Positions 46,932-57,500 of a stretch of 64,000 nucleotides of DNA are shown in pieces. Made by a program: the position numbers and the translations under genes. The DNA is taken from positions 24,299,851-24,363,850 of the forward strand of contig CM068320.1 in NCBI GenBank assembly GCA_034766995.1, written 5' to 3'. The notes under the pieces are model-generated. The model did not search any database. It was not told where the DNA came from and saw only the letters and a program-made list of their open reading frames with translations. Numbering within the stretch: position 1 is the first letter of the stretch; every line of letters begins with the position of its first letter. This stretch comes from Acanthacorydalis orientalis. Taxonomy: Eukaryota; Arthropoda; Insecta; Megaloptera; Corydalidae.

Positions 46932-48390
46932 GTGTGTGTGTGTGTGTATGTTGTGTGTCGATTCACACCCATGTAAATTAACATTTAAAACAGAAATTCT
47001 GAACTATGCAAAGTATTTTCACTAGGTTGTTTATAAATGCTGCCTCATAATTTATTCCGTGTATTTAATATTTATAGGCTATAAAGTTTATCAAATGACA
47101 TTTCACGCTATCATAAAATAAAGCTTCTACCTAATAAATTCATAAACAGTACCTTCAACGGCGTGATCCAAAGCTCTGCGTCTATTTACAAGTTCATTAC
47201 GAAGTCCAGGTTGCCATTCAACAAGTGCTTGCACGAGCCGACAACATCGTTGTCGAAGGGCAGAGTCTTGATGAGATGCGAATAGACGTACCAGCTGCCA
47301 TACAACTGGATCAGCTGATATTGAAGGTCTAAGGCCAAGTGCGACTAATCTGAAGAAAGAAATTTATAAATATTACCATTGTTATCGTTAATTCTATGAT
47401 ATCGTTTTCAATAGATATATTTTATGTAAACGTTTTCATTTTTTTAAGACAGCACTCAATCTTTGTTTGTGTTCAACGTAATTTTTTTTTTGATACACAT
47501 TCTTTGATTTAGAAATAAATAATATTATACTAAAATAATTAATTATTTGTTCGCTGTATAAAACTGAGTGATTGTTATATGCAGAACTCGCTAGTTTTAT
47601 ATAATTTTATAAACTAATATTTTTCTAATTATTATATCATCGAAACTGTTTATTATACTTCAGTAAAGCTGTATACATGTTTTTTATTATTATTGTAATT
47701 AGAACCTCGTTTTGTTCATATCAGATTGATATTCAGTATTTAACCAAAAAACAGTATCTGAACTGTTGTATAATATGTTCATTAATTTCTGTATAACCAA
47801 TGTTTTTAATTTTTTAATATTCAACAGCCAATTAATTCATATAGAAATGATAAATTAAGAACATTATTTTCGGAAATATAAAATAAATTTACGAGTTTGT
47901 CGCTTTTTCTAATCGAGTATGACAAAATAATTATGTATTTTAGTTATTAGTTTGGCAGAAAAATAATTGCGGTTTATGACCTTCAAATGTGTATACATTT
48001 ACAGTTTTTTTGATTTTCCTAGGTCACACACCGAAATAATCATTTTGTTTGCGAGCAGTTTCTGCTGCTTTACTACCCGTTTTGAACTCATACAAAAAAT
48101 TGCTCTTATTTGCTTCTTTTCCCTCTTAAATTCAATAGCCCAATTTTAAGCAAAATTAATAATAAAACAGAAGTCGATGTTACGAAAATATGGACCGAAA
48201 AATGAATTTTAAAATATTAACATGAACATGATGAAATGACACTTTAATTGAAAAAATAAAGTAAGAATTCAGAAAATAAAAACCGCAATTATTTTCCTAC
48301 CAACCTAATAGTAACCTTTTTTATTCAATTTTTTTGTTACAGATTGAGTAGTATTGTTTTTAGAATTTTTTCATATCGATTATAATTCAC

Positions 48391-48437
<47 letters not shown>

Positions 48438-49491
48438 TTTATATATATATATCGATATATAAATATATAAATAAGTTAATTTATTTATTTATAATGAAAT
48501 TATTGTACTAATTTTTTTTAAAAAAAGTGGATACAAAGCTCAATCTATTAATTAAAAATTTTGTTTGTAATAATCTGGGATAACTTTCTTCTAGTTTGCA
48601 ACACTCCTGTTATGCAAATCTTATTTTTTTAAAGATAAGTCTAGTTCTGTAAAGAACTAATAAACCAATCATAAAAACAATTATTGACGGTATTTTTACA
48701 AACAAACATTTATATTTATATCGACTCATTAGATATTTATTTTTAATTATAATTAAAGAAATTTGAAAAAATCGATGATGAAAATCAAAAATTTGCAATA
48801 ATAAAATTATATTATGAAATTTAAATATTATTTTAAGCTTCTTAAAATAAGTTAATATGTTACAGTAGTCCGCTAGATATTTTTATGATATATTAAATAG
48901 ATTTTTGACTCTAAATAGGATATTTTTTTTAAAAATAATACATCCGATGTTTTCGGAAAGCCCTTTAACCTATTTAGAAACTAACACACGACATATTAAT
49001 TTTTGAAAAATACTACTTAAGTATTCTACAATACATTATTAGATTATATTTTAATTTTACTCTTAAAATAGTATATGTAAGTACTATTTAATAATTGTGT
49101 AGCTGTTATAATTTACTTCATTAATTCTATGCACTGATGATAATGTATTTTAATTTAACAACAAATTATTCAAATTGTTATTATTAATAATATCAAACTA
49201 TATATACATATTAAATAATTGATATATTTTATGTCGTATAGAATTGTTTTTATTTTAAAGTAACGAAAACAAACATTAAATAAAATATGTATTAAAAATA
49301 AGCATTCTTTTTTAATTAAAAAACGTATTAAAAATTTAAAGCAGCGTTAAAAATATGTTTGTCAGACTATTCTGTCCTAACGATGTCATTAAATAAATCA
49401 TAACACATCGTTTAATGAATCACAACAATCTCATACGTTTGTCAATTAACAGATCTTGTCATATTTAAAACACATGAATATTTTTTCAATT

Positions 49492-49522
<31 letters not shown>

Positions 49523-49629
49523 GTACATTATAATAATAATAATTTATCTCCATGTATATATATACACACATAAATTATAATAATAATAATTTATATCCAT
49601 GTGTGTATGTATGTGTGTAAATGTGTGTG

Positions 49630-49686
<57 letters not shown>

Positions 49687-49691
49687 ATATA

Positions 49692-49749
<58 letters not shown>

Positions 49750-50488
49750 AATGATTTATTCTAATTTTAATAATTATGATTTTTTAAATAATTCTTAATA
49801 TTTGAAAATTTGAATTAAACGTAATATATTATAACTATATTTATATGAAAACGTTATAAAGATTGTTATATATATATATACAGAGAGAGAGAGAGAGAGA
49901 AAGAATGAAGAATAAGGGGAGGTAAGGAGAGTGATAGTTTGACAGCATTAAGTTTCATCAAATAACTCGTGTAACAATAAATAAAATTCACATACTTTTT
50001 ATAATATAAGGTCGGTAGGAAAATTATTGCGGTTCTTGTTACGAATTTAAATGTAATAAAGAGCAATTATTTTTCTAACATCCTACAAAGATTGGACATT
50101 ATTGAAAATTTTACAAAATTTAATTAGATACTTAGATTGTTGAAGGAAAGTTTCTTCATATTTTCATAAAATTTCATTTCATTAAATTAAATTGTTATAA
50201 AAAATCTAAATTATGTTTCGTATCGTACATTAAGATGAACACTTTCTGATATAGAAAATATATTTTTATGAAACGCATATTTTCTTTTTCTTTAAAATAA
50301 AAACAGAAAAATCGTTATTAAACATATTTTTAATTCCTGGATTAAGAGAAATTAAATTTTGATTTTATATTAACAAATATTAATATTAATTTAAGATTTT
50401 ATGTTTTATTCGTTAAATTTAAATAATATGATAAACTCTTCAATTGAATCTGACAAAAATCAAAATTTTCGGTAGAATTATATATATA

Positions 50489-50534
<46 letters not shown>

Positions 50535-50663
50535 ATATATTTTATAATTTTTGTAAAAATAAAAAATAATGACTTAATATATGGTGATATACATAAAAAT
50601 CAATAATGATCTTTTTATATCAACTGATTAAAAAATATCAACCGTGTTTTGATAATACTATTG

Positions 50664-50707
<44 letters not shown>

Positions 50708-53700
50708 TTGTGTGTTTGATACTTTCGTATAATTTGATATACTCGATGACATCTGTTTTAGTTTTTGATTCTGTGTCGCATCTGGTGTATCCGCCATCCA
50801 AAAAATGTTCATGTCATTGACATTTCTTCAGGAAATGCCCAACCATAAACCTTTTTTATGGTTGAAAACAAATAACTTAGATAAGATTTTGTAATTAAAT
50901 TGCTACCTTATTTATTAATGTGTTCAAAAAATTCACATGACTCACTTATAAAGTAATTATAAAAGTATGTGTTGTTATTAAATCAGTTTATCATAATTAT
51001 TTCCGTTAGTAAACCGTTTGCTAAAAAAAATATTCCCCTTCGGTATCAAGTACTTTTAGTGGTTAACGCAAAAATAAAAAGTTTTGTAGGAGACCGATAA
51101 GTTATTTTTATTAAGCTAATATTGACGTCAGTGTATGCTCATGATAAAATTTACTATCAAACGAAGAGTTAATTATTTATATCTATTTTTTTTAATGAAG
51201 TGCGTCAGATATTTACATGAATGGATTTTTATTTTCTTCTGAATAGCGGTTTGTCTGACTGACCGAGATATTGAGTGAATCATATAAATTTTAACTTATT
51301 TTTAACCGATAAAATCTATGTGGTAGACAATCAAATAGATGTAACATAGTAAAGAAAAACTCAATGAAATTATTTTTATAAAATCATTGTAAAAAATGAG
51401 TAAACCATTTTTTATTGTTTTTATAGTACATAAATATTTTAATCAGATCTGTAATTTCTATTATCTGATTTTCATCATTTCTTCACTTGTGAGTTCTGTC
51501 AGAAAGTATAGTAATTGATTTTTTCATCTTTTTATGCGAAAAAGTCTCTGGAGATTTTTATTTTAAAAATAAATGTACTTATTACTGATAAGAAATTTCT
51601 GATGGGACTTAAATAAATGCTTATTTAATAACGCAAGATCAGGAGAATAAAGTAGGTGATTAAAAATACACCAGGCAAACCCAGATAATATTTATTAAAT
51701 CTTATTGTCATGTATGGTCGAGCGTTATCGAAATAAAAATATTAGTCTCTTTCTATTGGTTACAACTTAATAATTTTTTTTTGATAACCACCTTTAAATC
51801 TAATTAATTGCAAAAGTAACCAACGCCCATGATTTTATTAGATTACAAGACTTCATAATAGACATTCACTTTCTAATTAACCGATAGCAGTGAAAAATCT
51901 TTTTTTAGAGTAGCTTCAGTTTAAACATTCATAGTGGTATTTTTTATAATTAGCATTAAGCTCTTTTTTCAAAATGTCATTGGTAAAAACCCACTTTTTA
52001 TCTTCAGCAATGAAAACATTTGGTTTTTGAAAAATATTACCATATGATAATTGTTGATTATTTTTATAAATTTTACTTTAATGCTTCTCTTAAATAGTAA
52101 AATGGTCATAAAAAAATAATTATTTTCTAATACTGTTATACAATTTACTCAATTATTTTTCATGAAAAATTTATTTTCAACTTGTTAATTCCATAAAATA
52201 GAATATTCCCATTCGATATCAAGTACTTTTAGTGGTTAACATAAAAATAAAAAATTTTATAGGAGACCGATAAATTATTTTTATTAAGCTAATGTTGACG
52301 TCAGTATGCACATGATAAAATTTACTATCAAACGAAGAGTTAATTATTTATATTTATTTTTTTAATTAATTGCGTCAGATATTTACATGAATGGATTTTT
52401 ATTTTCTTCTGAATAGCGGTTTATCTGGCTGACCGAGATATTGAGCGAATCATATAAATTTTAACGTATTTTTCAACTGATAAAATCTATGTGGCAGACA
52501 ATCAAATAAATGAGACAGCAAAAAAACTCAATGAAATTATTTTTGTAAAATCATTATAATAGATTAGTAAACCATGTTCTTATCGTTTTTATAGTACGAA
52601 TATATTTTAATCAAATCTGTAATTTTTATTATATCTGATTTTCATCATTTCTTCACTTGTGAGTTCTATTAGAAAGTATAGTAATTGATTTTTTCATCTT
52701 TTTATGCGAAAAAGTCTCTGGAGATTATTTTGAATTTTAAAAATAAATGTACTTATTACTGATAAGAAATTTATGATGAGACCTAAGTAAATGCTTATTT
52801 AATAACGCAAGATCAGGAGAGTAAAGGTGGTTGGTTGGTTATTAGGATTTTAGGGCGCTTCGACAGCTAAGGTCATTAGTGCCCAGGAGAGTAAATTAGG
52901 TGATTAAAAGCATCGAGCCAAACTCAGATAATATTTATTTGGTCTCAAATTCATGTATGATCGAGCATTATCGAAATAAAAATATTCACCTCTTCCTATT
53001 GGTTACAACATAATATTTTTTCTGATAGAAATCTTTAAATAATCCAATTTATTGCAAAATTAATCAACGCTCATGATTTTATTAGATTACAAGACTTCAT
53101 AATAGACATTTGCTTTACGATCTCAACTATAACTGGAAAGACTGGATGTGTTAACTGGAATGTAAAAGGAAATAAAACGCTTAATATGCAGCTTTTTGGA
53201 CCCCACTGTTTTGTGAGGTTATGTTAACTACTTTCACAAGATATATTGGCTCAGTATGGTCAAAATGTATCGTTTTTAAATGTTAAATTTGACACTCAAA
53301 ACCGTATAACCACGAGAAAACATTTTAATTTGAAACCGAATTATGGCTGATTCAATTTAAATACACAGACTTTTTTTTAGACCTAATAATTAACGATAAG
53401 ATCGTGTATACTAAAATGGAAATATTATCTTTTATAGAATATAAATAAGATATATTAGAAAATAATATTTTCCGAAAAATGTACATAGATAAACAAAGTA
53501 TTTTATTTAATCATTATAATATCTCGAAATATTGATAAAACTTTTATTATCTTGAATGCTCATTTTTTTTAATAAAATGAATTATATACGATTTTTTTTT
53601 AGATCTTTTCGTTATTCAGTTTTAAATTTGTAGTGTATATATATATATGCGTGTATAGTGTTAATAAGTTATTATTCTTATCCATAAGTTTTATGTTGAA

Positions 53701-53809
53701 ACCAATGAGTTAACATATCTTTATATAAAAGCATTTTAAAGCAAAAACAAGAACTAGTATCCGCTAAAGAACCAAAGATTCTAAATAAGTTTCAGCAAAA
53801 TACATGCAA

Positions 53810-53849
<40 letters not shown>

Positions 53850-54495
53850 GTATATATGTATGCATCTGTGTTGTGTAAATATATATAATACATTGATTCA
53901 GTGTGTATACACACACATCCATACACACATCTATTCTGGCGCAGTGCGGAAAACAATGTTAAAGCGTGTACAATAATAATTTGATGTGAAACGAATTTGT
54001 AACAACGGAAACAATATAATAAATTGTTTCGTCAATTTAGAAAATAAGTTAATTATAGTTCTGTTTACTTGTACATAAAACAGATGTGTCAAATTAATGA
54101 TCTTCAGTGTATTTAGTCCTAATACATTCAAATAGAAGCTCGCTTTTATGTACATCCGAAAGGAAATAAATTAACGTTTTTTTAAATAACTGCGTCGAAT
54201 GTGTAGATTTCAGCTACCATTCACGTCAATACCTCTGTGTTCATAAATAGTGATTACGTGATACGAATAGGAAAAAAAAATACATGGAAGGTTGATACGC
54301 ATCTTCAGCGATTCCGTCAGAATTCATCTTAACGGTTAGAATTGAATTACGTGTTTCCTTTAGAAAAAATATCAAAGAGAGATGAATTCTAGAGAGTTTC
54401 ACTATTTTACTACATTATTTTTAGAAGCTTTTACTAAAGTGTTCTTTATATATCAATCTTCGAATGTACTAGCAGCGATATATATGTTCGCACAA

Positions 54496-54533
<38 letters not shown>

Positions 54534-57500
54534 TATTTCAAGAAGCTTTTCACAAAAGAGTATCCGCTTTTATATATTTTTAAAATTTTTAATTTGGTAA
54601 ATTAAAAATATCTACTTGTAAATTATGTATGTGTATATGTATATATATATATATATATAAATATATAAATATATATATGATGATTCAATTTAGGCTTTCA
54701 CATAAATGTAGTAAAAAAATCGAAAAATTTTTTATTCTTTATTTAGTATTTTAGTTCAATTCAGTACTAAAATAGCATTAAAACACGTGTCATTTTATCA
54801 TGTTCATATTAATATCATTTTAAAGTACGTTTTTCGGTTTATATTTTGGTAACATCGACTTTGGTTTTATTATTAATTTTGTTTCAAATTGGGCTATTGA
54901 ATTAAAGATGGAACAGAAATAAATAAGAGCATTTTTTATATGAATTCAAAACGGGTGGTAAAGCAGCAGAAACTGCTCGTAAACTAAATAATGCTTTTCG
55001 TGTAGGTAATGTTAAGAAACGTATGGTGATTTTAAACAATGGTGGCTTTAAAAATTTCATGCAGGGGACGAGAGCCTTGAAGATGAAGGTCTCTGGCGTC
55101 TATCAGTTCATAACGACCAACTGAAGGCGTAAGTTGAATCAGAAACCAACCACAACAATTCGATAGCTTGCACAAAAGTTAGGTATTAGTCATCCAACAG
55201 TTCTGGACTACTTAAAACAGCTGTTAAAATCAAAAATAGAAATATATATAAATTTGAATGACATAAAACGCAATTATTTTTCTACCAATCTAATTGCTGA
55301 TATACTCTTATAAATCATCAAGCTACTTGTATTAACAAGTAACTTATCAGGACTAAGATCATCAGACTAATATATTTTAAACTTCAAAAAGTAGAATTTT
55401 TAAATTTGTATATCAACAAATAATTATTTATATAATGAAGAAAAAAAATACAAATATATAAAAAAAGTTAATAAATGGATAACTCTCGCATATAGTTTTT
55501 TTTATTAAAAATATTTTTAAACATGATTTAAAAGAATATTAAAAATAAATAAATAAAAAATAATTAATACTAGGACCTAAATATTAAATTTTCTTCATTA
55601 TATTAAAAATTATAATAATTTCGTATTAATTTAATATAATTTTTCATAAAGTGATATTCTGGAAAAAATATAATCGACAACATATGTTATAGACGATGCA
55701 ATTAAAAAATTCAAACATAAAAAAATTAATAAATTTATTTTATGAATTTATCTGTGTTTATATTTGTCAACATTTTAACAATAAATCAACAGTTTCGAAT
55801 AAAATGATGAAATGCCAAACGTTTTTTGTTCCTGTACGAAAAACATTTTTTATTTTAAAAATAATATAGCATTTATATTCACTGCAAGCATTCATTCCTG
55901 CATGACATACTTTACAACTGTATAATTATACACAGGAATTCTTTTTACAGCATCATAAAATATATAATGAACTAAAATATAAATTTAATTAAAAAAGAGA
56001 ATATTTTTTAGACGTTTCAACAATGGTACATGAAATTTCGGATAATTCTCACTAGATGAATCTTGAAATACAGAAATGTAATGAAATATTCAAACGTATG
56101 TGATATAATTCTAAATCATTTAAATATAGAATTGATTTAATTAATTGCATATATAATATATTTCTATACGTATGAAAAAAAAATTATAATATATAAAATT
56201 ATCTAATTTATTTTAATTTGTTAAGCTCTAATTCAAATATTGGAAGATTTATTAACATTTTTTTTATTATTCTGTACATAAATTATAATGATTACAACTA
56301 ATTTAAGTTCGATTATTTGAGGAATATACAATTTTGATAAATTTATAACCATTTATTATTATTTTTAACATTTATTTAAAAAAAATTCTTAACATTGAGT
56401 AATATAAAAATAATTTTATATTACTCTATATTTACAATGAATAACTTTTCATATTTTATATTTATTTAAAACTAAAAGAAAACATCACTAAGAGTAATAA
56501 TTTATATACTGTAGAGAAAATACTGTAGAGTATACTAAAGAGTACAGTGTTATTAATTTGATTATCATTTTTGAATCATTTCAACCATAGAACCACCAAA
56601 ACTACCAAATGATAATTAAACTTATAAACATTTTAAAACCATAGTTTTAAATATATTATTTATTTATCTAACGGGAATTAAATTAAATGTTTATAAACAT
56701 TTACAAAAAATATTTCAGTATAAATATAGTATTGTGTGTTGGAATTAATTCGTAGCGTTTTCTTCATGAAAAAAGATCGTTTATTTTAAATGAAATTGAA
56801 AAAACATATCATTCAAAGTATTGTCCATCGTTAGCCACTACTTTTTCCCATCTTTCTGGCAGGAGACGAATACCACGTCGGAAGAACGCCTCGTCTTTAG
56901 ATGCAATCGACGAATCGACCCATTTTTTGCATTCTTCATAAGAAGTGAGCTTCTGCCCAGGCAGGCCATGACTCATCGATCGAAACAAGTGGTAATCAGA
57001 AGGAGCAATATCTGGAGAATACGGTGGGTGGGGTAGGACTTCCCATTTGAGCGTTTGCAAGTATGTTTTGACCGGTTTTGCGACGTGCGGACGAGCATTA
57101 TCGTGCTGCAAAATCACTTTGTCGCATCTTTCAAAGTATTCTGGCCATTTTTACTTCAATGCACGGCTCTAGCGCATCAATTGTAGTCGGTAGCGATCCC
57201 CAGCGATGGTTTCAATCGGTTCGAGCAGCTCATAGTATATCACACCTTATGATGCCACCAAATACAAAGCATGAGCTTTGATCCATGGATATTTGGCTTC
57301 AGCGCTGGTGTTGATGGTTGGCCGGGCTTAATCCATGACATTCTGCACTTTGGATTGTCGTAATTGATCCACTTCTCATCGCCCGTGACAATTCAATGCA
57401 AAAATCTCTTCCTTTTCTCCCGTTGAAGCAGCAATTCACAGATAGAAAAACGTCCCTCGATTTCAATTCGTATGGGACCCGATTTCCTTGCTTTTGGATA

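Larger units (their letters stand above)
38700..47152 (-). other. MIEAP-like gene intron 2
   Basis: 8.5 kb, the densest array region: 38718-38777, 39155-39194, 39586-39650, 39823-39922, 40652-40726, 41095-41139, 41932-41980, 43078-43139, 45116-45161 and a hexamer (TATATG)n run at 46890-46930. Also the 41981-43064 duplication and the LINE fragment. The plus-strand frame 41488-41850 has no early ATG. Confidence 0.7.
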
